From: Diadophis punctatus similis
Lineage: Eukaryota > Chordata > Lepidosauria > Squamata > Dipsadidae
Direction: 5' to 3'
Assembly (NCBI GenBank): GCA_023053685.1
Contig: JALIGW010000057.1
Coordinates: forward strand, 2,468,710 to 2,532,709
Length of the DNA: 64,000 nt
In this document: piece after piece, positions 11,767 to 24,462 of the stretch
Layout: every line of letters starts with the position of its first letter
Numbering within the stretch: position 1 is the first letter of the stretch
Position numbers and translations under genes: made by a program
The notes under the pieces: generated by a model
Databases searched by the model: none
Told to the model about the DNA's origin: nothing
What the model saw: only the letters and a program-made list of their open reading frames with translations

Positions 11767-12557
11767 CTAGATCAATTTCTCTCAAGCTGACATTTTCCAG
11801 ATGTACAGAAGCAGAGTTCCAGGATTATGCTAAAATCTGCCTCTGCATTTTCCCTCTAGCTGACATTTTCCAGATGTGCAGAAGCAGAGTTCCAGGATTA
11901 TGCTGAAATCTGACTTCCAATTTCTCTCTAGCTGACATTTTCCAGATGTGCACAAGCAGAGTTCCAGGATTATGCTAAAATCTGCCTCTGCATTTTCTCT
12001 CTAGCTGACATTTTCCAGATGTGCAAAAGCAGAGTTCCAAGATTATGCTGACATCTACGACATCAATTCCTCTATAGCTGACATTTTCCAGATGTGCAGA
12101 AGCAGAGTTCAAACATTATGCTGAAATCTACAACATTAATTTCTCTCTAGCTCACATTTTCCAGATGTGCAGAAGCAGAGTTCCAGGATTATGCTGAAAT
12201 ATGCCTCTGCATTTTCCCTCTAGCTTACATTTTCCAGATGTGCAGAAGCAGAGTTCAAAGATTATGCTGAAATCTACCACATCAATTTCTCTCTAGCTGA
12301 CATTTTCCAGATGTGCAGAAGCAGAGTTCCAGGATTATGCTGAAATCTGACTTCCAATTTCTCTCTAGCTGACATTCTCCAGATGTGCACAAGCAGAGTT
12401 CGAGGATTATGCTAAAATCTGCCTCTGCATTTTCTCTCTAGCTGACATTTTCCAGATGTGCAGAAGCAGAGTTCAAAGATTATGCTGAAATCAGCCTCTG
12501 CATTTTCTCTCTAGCTGACATTTTCAGATGTGCGGAAGCAGAGTTCAAACATTATGC

Positions 12558-15500
12558 TGAAATCTACAACATTAATTTCTCTCTAGCTCACATTTTCCAG
12601 ATGTGCAGAAGCAGAGTTCCAGGATTATGCTGAAATATGCCTTGCATTTTCCCTCTAGCTGACATTTTCCAGACGTGCAGTAGAAGAGTTCAAAGATTAT
12701 GCTGAAATCTACAACTTCAATTTCTCTAGCTGACATTTTCCAGATGTGTAGAAGCAGAGTTCCAGGATTATGCTGAAATCTGCCTTGCAAGTTCTCTCTA
12801 GCTGATATTTTCCTGATGTGCGGAAGCAGAGTTCAAAGATTATGCTGAAATATACCACATAAATTTTCCCCAGGTGACATTTTCCAGATGTGCAGCAAAA
12901 GAGTTCCAAGATTATGCTGAAATCTACAACATCAATTTCTCTCTAGCTAACATTTTCCAGATGTGCAGAAGCAGAGTTCAAAGATTATTCTGAAATCTGC
13001 CTCTGCATTTTCCCTCTAGCTGACATTTTCTAGATGTGAAAAAGCAGAGTTCAAAGATTATGCTGAAATCTACAACTTCAATTTCTCTAGCTGACATTTT
13101 CCAGATGTGTGGAAGCAGAGTTCCAGGATTATGCTGAAATCTGCCTCTGCATTTTCCCTCTAGCTGACATTTTCCAGGTGTGTAGAAGCAGAGTTCAGGA
13201 TTATGCTAAAATCTGTCTTGCAATTTTTCTCCAGGTAAAATTTTCCAGATGTGCAGAAGCAGAGTTCCAGGATTATGCTGAAATCTGCCTTGCAATTTCT
13301 CTCTAGCTGACATTTTCCAGATGTGCAAAAGCAGAGTTCAAAGATTATGCTGAAATCTGCCTCTGCATTTTCTCTCTAGCTGACATTTTCGAGACGTGCA
13401 GAAGCAGATTTCAAACATTATGCTGAAATCTGCCTCTGCATTTTCCCTCTAGCTGACATTTTCCAGGTGTGTAGAAGCAGAGTTCCAAGATTGTGCTGAA
13501 ATCTGCCTTGCAATTTCTCTCTAGCTCACATTTTCCAGATGTGTGGAAGCAGAGTTCCAGGATTATGCTGACATCTACGACATCAATTCCTCTCTAGCTG
13601 ACATTTTCCAGATGTGCGGAAGCAGAGTTCCAGGATTATGCTGAAATCAGCCTCCGCATTTTCTCTCTAGCTGACATTTTCGAGACGTGCAGAAGCAGAG
13701 TTCAAACATTATGTTGAAATCTACAACATCCATTTCTCTCTAGCTAACATTTTCCAGATGTGCAGAAGCAGAGTTCCAGGATTATGCTGAAATCTGCCTC
13801 TGCATTTTCCCTCTAGCTTACATTTTCCAGATGTGCAGAAGCAGAGTTCAAAGATTATGCTGAAATCTACCACATCAATTTCTCTCTAGCTGACATTTTC
13901 CAGATGTGCAGAAGCAGAGTTCCAGGATTATGCTGAAATCTGACTTCCAATTTCTCTCTAGCTGACATTCTCCAGATGTGCACAAGCAGAGTTCGAGGAT
14001 TATGCTAAAATCTGCCTCTGCATTTTCTCTCTAGCTGACATTTTCCAGATGTGCAGAAGCAGAGTTCAAAGATTATGCTGAAATCTACAACATTAATTTC
14101 TCTCTAGCTCACATTTTCCAGATGTGCAGAAGCAGAGTTCCAGGATTATGCTGAAATATGCCTTGCATTTTCCCTCTAGCTGACATTTTCCAGACGTGCA
14201 GTAGAAGAGTTCAAAGATTATGCTGAAATCTACAACTTCAATTTCTCTAGCTGACATTTTCCAGATGTGTAGAAGCAGAGTTCCAGGATTATGCTGAAAT
14301 CTGCCTTGCAAGTTCTCTCTAGCTGATATTTTCCTGATGTGCGGAAGCAGAGTTCAAAGATTATGCTGAAATATACCACATAAATTTTCCCCAGGTGACA
14401 TTTTCCAGATGTGCAGCAAAAGAGTTCCAAGATTATGCTGAAATCTACAACATCAATTTCTCTCTAGCTAACATTTTCCAGATGTGCAGAAGCAGAGTTC
14501 AAAGATTATTCTGAAATCTGCCTCTGCATTTTCCCTCTAGCTGACATTTTCTAGATGTGAAAAAGCAGAGTTCAAAGATTATGCTGAAATCTACAACTTC
14601 AATTTCTCTAGCTGACATTTTCCAGATGTGTGGAAGCAGAGTTCCAGGATTATGCTGAAATCTGCCTCTGCATTTTCCCTCTAGCTGACATTTTCCAGGA
14701 GTGTAGAAGCAGAGTTCAGGATTATGCTAAAATCTGTCTTGCAATTTTTCTCCAGGTAAAATTTTCCAGATGTGCAGAAGCAGAGTTCCAGGATTATGCT
14801 GAAATCTGCCTTGCAATTTCTCTCTAGCTGACATTTTCCAGATGTGCAAAAGCAGAGTTCAAAGATTATGCTGAAATCTGCCTCTGCATTTTCTCTCTAG
14901 CTGACATTTTCGAGACGTGCAGAAGCAGATTTCAAACATTATGCTGAAATCTGCCTCTGCATTTTCCCTCTAGCTGACATTTTCCAGGTGTGTAGAAGCA
15001 GAGTTCCAAGATTGTGCTGAAATCTGCCTTGCAATTTCTCTCTAGCTCACATTTTCCAGATGTGTGGAAGCAGAGTTCCAGGATTATGCTGACATCTACG
15101 ACATCAATTCCTCTCTAGCTTTCATTTTCCAGATGTGCGGAAGCAGAGTTCCAGGATTATGCTGAAATCAGCCTCCGCATTTTCTCTCTAGCTGACATTT
15201 TCGAGACGTGCAGAAGCAGAGTTCAAACATTATGTTGAAATCTACAACATCCATTTCTCTCTAGCTAACATTTTCCAGATGTGCAGAAGCAGAGTTCCAG
15301 GATTATGCTGAAATCTGCCTCTGCATTTTCCCTCTAGCTTACATTTTCCAGATGTGCAGAAGCAGAGTTCAAAGATTATGCTGAAATCTACCACATCAAT
15401 TTCTCTCTAGCTGACATTTTCCAGATGTGCAGAAGCAGAGTTCCAGGATTATGCTGAAATCTGACTTCCAATTTCTCTCTAGCTGACATTCTCCAGATGT

Positions 15501-15599
15501 GCACAAGCAGAGTTCGAGGATTATGCTAAAATCTGCCTCTGCATTTTCTCTCTAGCTGACATTTTCCAGATGTGCAGAAGCAGAGTTCAAAGATTATGC
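12558..15599 (+). repeat. 1521-bp tandem duplication in type-B block 1
   Basis: About 12558-14078 and 14079-15599 align at a shift of exactly 1521 bases, about 21 monomers. Differences are few: CCAGGTGTGTAGAAG near 13188 reads CCAGGAGTGTAGAAG in the second copy, and AGCTGACATTTTCC near 13600 reads AGCTTTCATTTTCC. A partial third copy starts near 15670 with one extra monomer (shift 1593). The second A+B super-unit has only two such copies (27.2 and 28.8 kb, spacing 1593), so the extra 1521 bp was gained in this copy or lost in the other. Confidence 0.88.
13223..13250 (+). other. Splice-donor-like monomer variant
   Basis: A pyrimidine-rich run is followed by CCAG then GTAAAATTTTCC, so the exon/intron-like boundary CAG|GTAAAA falls at 13234/13235. 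It fits the 5' splice-site consensus better than the usual TCTAGCTGAC. Copies with the same sequence lie at 14755/14756 and 27873/27874; related CAG|GTGACA forms occur at about 12871, 14392 and 27510. This is sequence resemblance only; there is no evidence of splicing. Confidence 0.3.
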
Positions 15600-16630
15600 T
15601 GAAATCAGCCTCTGCATTTTCTCTCTAGCTGACATTTTCAGATGTGCGGAAGCAGAGTTCAAACATTATGCTGAAATCTACAACATTAATTTCTCTCTAG
15701 CTAACATTTTCCAGATGTGCAGAAGCAGAGTTCCAGGATTATGCTGAAATATGCCTTGCATTTTCCCTCTAGCTGACATTTTCCAGACGTGCAGTAGAAG
15801 AGTTCAAAGATTATGCTGAAATCTACAACTTCAATTTCTCTAGCTGACATTTTCCAGATGTGTAGAAGCAGAGTTCCAGGATTATGCTGAAATCTGCCTT
15901 GCAAGTTCTCTCTAGCTGATATTTTCCTGATATGCGGAAGCAGAGTTCAAAGATTATGCTGAAATATACCACATAAATTTTCCCCAGGTGACATTTTCCA
16001 GATGTGCAGCAAAAGAGTTCCAAGATTATGCTGAAATCTACAACATCAATTTCTCTCTAGCTAACATTTTCCAGATGTGCAGAAGCAGAGTTCAAAGATT
16101 ATGCTGAAATCTGCCTCTGCATTTTCCCTCTAGCTGACATTTTCTAGATGTGAAAAAGCAGAGTTCAAAGATTATGCTGAAATCTACAACTTCAATTTCT
16201 CTAGCTGACATTTTCCAGATTTGTAGAAGCAGAGTTCCAGGATTATGCTAAAATCTGCCTCTGCATTTTCCCTCTAGCTGACATTTTCCAGATGTGCAGA
16301 AGCAGAGTTCCAGGATTATGCTGAAATCTGCCTTCCAATTTCTCTCTAGCTGACATTTTCCAGATGTGCAGAAGCAGAGTTCCAAGATTATGCTGACATC
16401 TACAACATCAATTCCTCTCTGGCTGACATTTTCCAGGTGTGCAGAAGCAGAGTTCCAGGATTATGCTGAAATCAGCCTCTGTATTTTCTCTCTAGCTGAC
16501 ATTTTCGAGACGTGCAGAAGCAGAGTTCAAACATTATGCTGAAATCTACCACATCAATTTCTCTCTAGCTGACGTTTTCCATTTGTGTGGAAGCAGAGTT
16601 CCAAGATTATGCTGAAATCAGCCTCTGCAA

Positions 16631-19600
16631 TTTCTCTATAGCTGACTTTTCCAGATGCGCAGAAGCTGAGTTCAAAGATTATGGTGAAATCTACCACATC
16701 AATTTCTCTCTAGCTGACATTTTCCAGACATGCAGAAGCAGAGTTCCAGGATTGTGCTGAAAACCAGCACATCACTTTCTCTCAAGCTGACTTTTCCAGA
16801 TGTGCAGAAGCAGAGTTCCATGATTATGCTGAAATCTACATCAATTTCTTTCTAGCTGACATTTTCCAGATTCTCAGAAGCAGAGTTCCAGGATTGTGCT
16901 GAAAACCACCACATCAATATCTCTCTAGCTGACTTTCCCAGATGTGCAGAAGCAGAGTTCCAGGATTATGCAGAAATGTGCCTTGTAATTTCTCTCTAGC
17001 TGACTTTTCCAGATGTGCAGAAGCAGAGTTCCAGGATTATGCTGAAATCTACATAGATTTCTCTCAAGATGACATTTTCCAGATGTACAGAATCAGAGGT
17101 CCAGGATTATGCTGAAATCTGCCTTGCAATTTCTCTCTAGCTGACTTTTCCAGATGTGCAGAAGCTGAGTTCAAAGATTATGGTTAAATCTACCACATCA
17201 ATTTCTCTCTAGCTGAAATTTTCCAGACATGCAGAAGCAGAGTTCCAGGATTCTGCTGAAAACCACCACATCAATTTCTCTCTAGCTGACTTTTCCAGAT
17301 GTGCAGAAGCAAAGTGCCAGGATTTTGCTGTAACCACTACATCAATTATTCTCTAGCTGACTTTTCCAGATGTGCAGAAGCAGAGTTCCAGGATTATGCT
17401 GAAATGTGCCTTGTAATGTCTCTCTAGCTGACTTTTCCAGATGTGCAGAAGCAGAGTTCCAGGATTATGCTGAAATCTACATCAATTTCTTTCTAGCTGA
17501 CATTTTCCAGATTCTCAGAAGCAGAGTTCCTGGATTATGCTGAAATCTACCAGCTCAATTTCTCTCTAGCTGACGTTTTCCACATATGCAGAAGCAGAGT
17601 ACAAAGTTAATGCTGAAATCTACACATCAATTTCTCTCTAGCTGACTTTTCCAGATGTGCAGAAGCAGAGTGCCAGGATTATGCTGAAATCTACATCAAT
17701 TTCTCTCAAGCTGACATTTTCCAGATGTACAGAAGCAGAGTTCCAGGTGTATGCTGAAATCTGCCTTGCAATTTCTCTCTAGCTGACATTTCGCAGATGT
17801 GCAGAAGCAGAGTTCCAGAATTATGCTGAAAACCACCACATCAATTTCTCTCTAGCTGACTTTCCCAGGTGTGCAGAAGCAGAGGTCCAGGATTATGCTG
17901 AAATCTGCCTTGCAATTTCTCTCTAGCTGACTTTTTCAGATGTGCAGGAGAGTTCCAGGATTATGCTGAAATCTACATCAATTGCTCTCTAGCTGACATT
18001 TTCCAGATGTGCAGAAGCAGAGTTCAAAGATTATGCTGAAATCTACACATCAATTTCTCTCTAGCTGACTTTTCCAGATGTGCAGAAGCAGAGTGCCAGG
18101 ATTTTGCTGAAACCAATACATCGATTTCTCTCTAGCTGACTTTTCCAGATGTGCAGAAGCAGAGTTCCAGGATTATGCTGAAATGTGCCTTGTAATTTAT
18201 CTCTAGCTGACTTTTCCAGATGTGCAGAATCAGAGTTCCAGGATTATGCTGAAATCTACATCATTTTTTTTCTAGCTGACATTTTCCAGATTCTCAGAAG
18301 CAGAGTTCCAGGATTGTGCTGAAAACCACCACATAAATATCTCTCTAGCTGACTTTCCCAGATGTGCAGAAGCACAGGTCCATGATTATGCTGAAATCTT
18401 TCTTGTAATTTCTCTCTAGCTGACTTTTCCAGATGTGCAGAAGCAGAGTTCCAGGATTATGCTGAAATCTACATCAATTTCTCTCAAGATGACATTTTCC
18501 AGATGTACAGAAGCAAAGGTCCAGGATTATGCTGAAATCTTCCTTGCAATTTCTCTCTAGCTGACTTTTCCAGATGTGCAGAAGCTGAGTTCAAAGATTA
18601 TGGTGAAATCTACCACATCAATTTCTCTCTAGCTGACATTTTCCAGACATGCAGAAGCAGAGTTCCAGGATTCTGCTGAAAACCACCACATCAATTTCTC
18701 TCTAGCTGACTTTTCCAGATGTGCAGAAGCAGAGTTCCAGGATTATGCTGAAATGTGCCTTGTAATGTCTCTCTAGCTGACTTTTCCAGATGTGCAAAAG
18801 CAGAGTTCCAGGATTATGCTGAACTTTGCCTTGCAATTTATCTCTAGCTGACTTTTCCAGATGTGCAGAAGCAGAGTTCTAGGATTATGCTGAAATCTAC
18901 ATCAATTTCTTTCTAGCTGACATTTTCCAGATTCTCAGAAGCAGAGTTCCAGGATTATGCTGAAATCTACCAGCTCAATTTCTCTCTAGCTGACATTTTC
19001 CACATATGCAGAAGCAGAGTACAAAGTTTATGCTGAAATCTACACATCAATTTCTCTCTAGCTGACTTTTCCAGATGTGCAGAAGCAGAGTGCCAGGATT
19101 ATGCTGAAATCTACATCAATTTCTCTCAAGCTGACATTTTCCAGATGTACAGAAGCAGAGTTGCAGGATTATGCTGAAAACCACCACATCAATTTCTCTC
19201 TAGCTGACTTTCCCAGGTGTGCAGAAGCAGAGGTCCAGGATTATGCTGAAATCTGCCTTGCAATTTCTCTCTAGCTGACTTTTTCAGATGTGCAGGAGAG
19301 TTCCAGGATTATGCTGAAATCTACATCAATTGCTCTCTAGCTGACATTTTCCAGATGTGCAGAAGCAGAGTTCAAAGATGATGCTGAAATCTACACATCA
19401 AGTTCTCTCTAGCTGACTTTTCCAGATGTGCAGAAGCAGAGTGCCAGGATTTTGCTGAAACCAATACATCGATTTCTCTCTAGCTGACTTTTCCAGATGT
19501 GCAGAAGCAGAGTTCCAGGATTATGCTGAAATGTGCCTTGTAATTTCTCTCTAGCTGACTTTTCCAGATGTGCAGAAGCAGAGTTCCAGGATTATGCTGA

Positions 19601-22600
19601 AATCTACATCAATTTCATTCTAGCTGACATTTTCCAGATTCTCAGAAGCAGAGTTCCAGGATTATGCTGAAATCTACCAGCTCAATTTCTCTCTAGCTGA
19701 CATTTTCCACATATGTAGAAGCAGAGTACAAAGATTATGCTGAAATCTACACATCAATTTCTCTCTAGCTGACTTTTCCAGATGTGCAGAAGCAGAGTTC
19801 TAGGTGTATGCTGAAATCTGCCTTGCAATTTCTCTCTAGCTGACTTTTCCAGATGTGCAGAAGCTGAGTTCAAAGATTATGGTGAAATCTACCACATCAA
19901 TGTCTCTCTAGCTGACATTTTCCAGACATGCAGAAGCAGAGTTCCAGGATTGTGCTGAAAACCAGCACATCACTTTCTCTCTAGCTGACTTTTCCAGATG
20001 TGCAGAAGCAGAGTGCCAGGATTTTGCTGATACCACTACATCAATTTCTTTCTAGCTGACTTTTCCAGATAGGCAGAAGCAGAGTTCCAGGATTATGCTG
20101 AAATCTACATCAATTTCTTTCTAGCTGACATTTTCCAGATTCTCAGAAGCAGAGTTCCAGGATTATGCTGAAATCTACCAGCTCAATTTCTCTCTAGCTG
20201 ATGTTTTCCAGATGTGCAGAAGCAGAGTTCCAGGATTATGCTGAACTCTGCCTTGCAATTTATATCCAGCTGACTTTTCCAGATGTGCAGAATCAGAGTT
20301 CCAGGATTATGCTGAAATCTACATCAATTTCTTTCTAGCTGACATTTTCCAGATTCTCAGAAGCAGAGTTCCAGGATTGTGCTGAAAACCACCACATCAA
20401 TATCTCTCTAGCTGACTTTCCCAGATGTGAAGAAGCACAGGTCCAGGATTATGTTGAAATCTGTCTTGTAATTTCTCTCTAGTTGACTTTTCCAGATGTG
20501 CAGGAGAGTTCCAGGATTATGCTGAAATCTACATCAATTTCTCTCTAGCTGACATTTTCCAGATGTGCAGAAGCAGAGTTCCAGGATTGTGTTGAAAACC
20601 ACCACATCAATTTTTCTCTATCTGACTTTCCCAGATGTGCAGAAGCAGAGTTCCAGGATTATGCTGAAATGTGCCTTGTAATTTCTCTCTAGCTGACTTT
20701 TCCAGATGTGCAGAAGCAGAGTTCCAGGATTATGCTGAAATCTGCCTTGCAATTTCTCTCTAGCTGACTTTTCCAGATGTGCAGAAGCTGAGTTCAAAGA
20801 TTATGGTGAAATCTACCACATCAATTTCTCTCTAGCTGACATTTTCCAGACATGCAGAAGCAGAGTTCCAGGATTGTGCTGAAAACCACCACATCAATTT
20901 CTCTCTAGCTGACTTTTCCAGATGTGCAGAAGCAAAGTGCCAGGATTTTGCTGTAACCACTACATCAATTTCTCTCTAGCTGACTTTTCCAGATGTGCAG
21001 AAGCAGAGTTCCAGGATTATGCTGAAATCTGCCTTGTAATGTCTCTCTAGCTGACTTTTCCAGATGTGCAGAAGCAGAGTTCCAGGATTATGCTGAAATC
21101 TACATCAATTTCTCTCAAGCTGACATTTTCCAGATGTACAGAAGCAGAGTTCCAGGTGTATGCTGAAATCTGCCTTGCAATTTCTCTCTAGCTGACATTT
21201 CGCAGATGTGCAGAAGCAGAGTTCCAGGATTATGCTGAAAACCACCACATCAATTTCTCTCTAGCTGACTTTCCCAGGTGTGCAGAAGCAGAGGTCCAGG
21301 ATTATGCTGAAATCTGCCTTGCAATTTCTCTCTAGCTGACTTTTCCAGATGTGCAGGAGAGTTCCAGGATTATGCTGAAATCTACATCAATTGCTCTCTA
21401 GCTGACATTTTCCAGATGTGCAGAAGCAGAGTTCAAAGATTATGCTGAAATCTACACATCAATTTCTCTCTAGCTGACTTTTCCAGATGTGCAGAAGCAG
21501 AGTGCCAGGATTTTGCTGAAACCAATACATCGATTTCTCTCTAGCTGACTTTTCCAGATGTGCAGAAGCAGAGTTCCAGGATTATGCTGAACTTTGCCTT
21601 GCAATTTATCTCTAGCTGACTTTTCCAGATGTGCAGAAGCAGAGTTCCAGGATTATGCTGAAATCTACATCAATTTCATTCTAGCTGACATTTTCCAGAT
21701 TCTCAGAAGCAGAGTTCCAGGATTATGCTGAAATCTACCAGCTCAATTTCTCTCAAGCTGACATTTTCCAGATGTACAGAAGCAGAGTTCCAGGTGTATG
21801 CTGAAATCTGCCTTGCAATTTCTCTCTAGCTGACATTTCGCAGATGTGCAGAAGCAGAGTTCCAGGATTATGCTGAAAACCACCACATCAATTTCTCTCT
21901 AGCTGACTTTCCCAGGTGTGCAGAAGCAGAGGTCCAGGATTATGCTGAAATCTGCCTTGCAATTTCTCTCTAGCTGACTTTTCCAGATGTGCAGGAGAGT
22001 TCCAGGATTATGCTGAAATCTACATCAATTGCTCTCTAGCTGACATTTTCCAGATGTGCAGAAGCAGAGTTCAAAGATTATGCTGAAATCTACACATCAA
22101 GTTCTCTCTAGCTGACTTTTCCAGATGTGCAGAAGCAGAGTGCCAGGATTTTGCTGAAACCAATACATCGATTTCTCTCTAGCTGACTTTTCCAGATGTG
22201 CAGAAGCAGAGTTCCAGGATTATGCTGAACTTTGCCTTGCAATTTCTCTCTAGCTGACTTTTCCAGATGTGCAGAAACAGAGTTCCAGGATTATGCTGAA
22301 ATCTACATCAATTTCATTCTAGCTGACATTTTCCAGATTCTCAGAAGCAGAGTTCCAGGATTATGCTGAAATCTACCAGCTCAATTTCTCTCTAGCTGAC
22401 ATTTTCCACATATGTAGAAGCAGAGTACAAAGATTATGCTGAAATCTACACATCAATTTCTCTCTAGCTGACTTTTCCAGATGTGCAGAAGCAGAGTTCC
22501 AGGATTATGCTGAAATCTACATCAATTTCTCTCAAGCTGACATTTTCCAGATGTACAGAAGCAGAGTTCCAGGTGTATGCTGAAATCTGCCTTGCAATTT

Positions 22601-23222
22601 CTCTCTAGCTGACTTTTCCAGATGTGCAGAAGCTGAGTTCAAAGATTATGGTGAAATCTACCACATCAATGTCTCTCTAGCTGACATTTTCCAGACATGC
22701 AGAAGCAGAGTTCCAGGATTGTGCTGAAAACCAGCACATCACTTTCTCTCTAGCTGACTTTTCCAGATGTGCAGAAGCAGAGTGCCAGGATTTTGCTGAA
22801 ACCACTACATCAATTTCTTTCTAGCTGACTTTTCCAGATAGGCAGAAGCAGAGTTCCAGGATTATGCTGAAATCTACATCAATTTCTTTCTAGCTGACAT
22901 TTTCCAGATTCTCAGAAGCAGAGTTCCAGGATTATGCTGAAATCTACCAGCTCAATTTCTCTCTAGCTGACGTTTTCCAGATGTGCAGAAGCAGAGTTCC
23001 AGGATTATGCTGAACTCTTCCTTGCAATTTATATCTAGCTGACTTTTCCAGATGTGCAGAATCAGAGTTCCAGGATTATGCTGAAAACCACCACATCAAT
23101 ATCTCTCTAGCTGACTTTCCCAGATGTGCAGAAGCACAGGTCCAGGATTATGCTGAAATCTGTCTTGTAATTTCTCTCTAGCTGACTTTTCCAGATGTGC
23201 AGGAGAGTTCCAGGATTATGCT
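16631..23222 (+). repeat. Type-A satellite block 2
   Basis: About 92 monomers. The left 3.2 kb (to about 19.85 kb) is a variant arrangement with private forms such as CATCATTTTTTTTCTAG near 18.26 kb, GACTTTTTCAGATG and GAAATCTTTCTTG. From about 19.85 kb the order matches the 1-4005 block and then LTR copy 4. The 16.63-kb border is shared with 29.75 kb at shift 13118. No gene is seen. Confidence 0.88.
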
Positions 23223-23228
23223 GAAATC

Positions 23229-23654
23229 TGTGGTGGTCTCCCATGAGAAATGAGACACGCAGACAGGTACCTCGGGACGGGAGCCCAGACTCTCTTCTGT
23301 AACCCCCTTTTATTACAATTCATCCCATATCCAGTTACATTCTCATGACAAAGTTAGTAAGGGGTGGGTAAATACAACTGTTACTACCATATATGGTCAC
23401 ATTGTTAATCTATTTCTGAATACACATCCTTTAGGTATCCTGTGGATTGTTAATCTATTCCTGAATACACATCCTTTAGGTATCTTGTGGATAATGTCAC
23501 GTAAGCTTTCAGGTCACGTAAGCACTGGGGTTAGGAGATTTCAGATGAGGTTTGTCACATCCTGCTTTTCCTGTCTTGGTTAGTGCTTAATAGTTAATGA
23601 AGTATCCATTATACAGACTGAAGTAAAGTTCTTTGTTCCCAATTTAATCCCACA
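23229..23654 (-). mobile_element. Solo LTR, class II (ERVK-like), copy 4
   Basis: Read base by base against copy 1, I found no difference. Target duplications are at 23223-23228 and 23655-23660. It lies in the second A+B super-unit, which places the insertion before the 13.1-kb amplification. Confidence 0.9.
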
Positions 23655-23660
23655 GAAATC

Positions 23661-24462
23661 TACATCAATTTCTCTCCAGCTGACATTTTCCAGATGTGCA
23701 GAAGCAGAGTTCCAGGATTGTGTTGAAAACCACCACATCAATTTTTCTCTAGCTGACTTTCCCAGATGTGCAGAAGCAGAGTTCCAGGATTATGCTGAAA
23801 TGTGCCTTGTAATTTCTCTCTAGCTGACTTTTCCAGATGTGCAGAAGCAGAGTTCCAGGATTATGCTGAAATCTGCCTTGCAATTTCTCTCTAGCTGACT
23901 TTTCCAGATGTGCAGAAGCTGAGTTCAAAGATTATGGTGAAATCTACCACATCAATTTCTCTCTAGCTGACATTTTCCAGACATGCAGAAGCAGAGTTCC
24001 AGGATTCTGCTGAAAACCACCACATCAATTTCTCTCTAGCTGACTTTTCCAGATGTGCAGAAGCAAAGTGCCAGGATTTTGCTGTAACCACTACATCAAT
24101 TTCTCTCTACCTGACTTTTCCAGATGTGCAGAAGCAGAGTTCCAGGATTATGCTGAAATGTGCCTTGTAATGTCTCTCTAGCTGACTTTTCCAGATGTGC
24201 AGAAGCAGAGTTCCAGGATTATGCTGAAATCTACATCAATTTCTTTCTAGCTGACATTTTCCAGATTCTCAGAAGCAGAGTTCCAGGATTATGCTGAAAT
24301 CTACCAGCTCAATTTCTCTCTAGCTGACATTTTCCACATATGCAGAAGCAGAGTACAAAGATTATGCTGAAATCTACACATCAATTTCTCTCTAGGTGAC
24401 TTTTCCAGATGTGCAGAAGCAGAGTTCCAGGATTATGCTGAAATCTAGATCAATTTCTCTCA
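23661..24462 (+). repeat. Type-A tail and A/B junction after LTR copy 4
   Basis: Repeats the order seen at 10983-11766 at shift 12678. A private change, CTCTCTAGGTGAC near 24393 in place of CTCTCTAGCTGAC, makes a weak donor-like AGGTGA. Confidence 0.85.

Larger units (their letters stand above)
11767..16630 (+). repeat. Type-B satellite block 1
   Basis: About 67 monomers dominated by TGCCTCTGCATTTTCCCTCTAG and TACAACATTAATTTC variable parts, with GACATTTTCC rather than GACTTTTCC. Many have TTCAAAG or TTCAAACATTATG instead of TTCCAGG. A few contain CpG, such as TTTTCGAGACGTGC and TCTACGACATC, which are rare in type A. It includes the 1521-bp duplication. No gene is seen; the short reading frames here end at monomer TAG or TGA codons. 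Confidence 0.9.
14079..24462 (+). repeat. A+B super-unit, first copy (about 13.1-kb period)
   Basis: This stretch matches 27197-37439 at a shift of 13118 bases over the type-B part and the first type-A kilobases, then 13189 where the second copy has an extra monomer near 31.84 kb, then 12977 at the LTR. The changes in shift are mostly near multiples of one monomer. Left of 14079 the same match continues at shift 14639, because of the extra 1521-bp copy. Two super-units are well covered, and the 37.4-kb junction begins a third that soon diverges. Confidence 0.85.

Noticed and set aside
18255..18275. T-run near 18.26 kb (and 31.38 kb) as a terminator or retroposon tail
   Set aside because: It is a monomer variant in which CAATTTCTTTC became CATTTTTTTTC, copied at the 13.1-kb period, with no adjacent non-satellite sequence.
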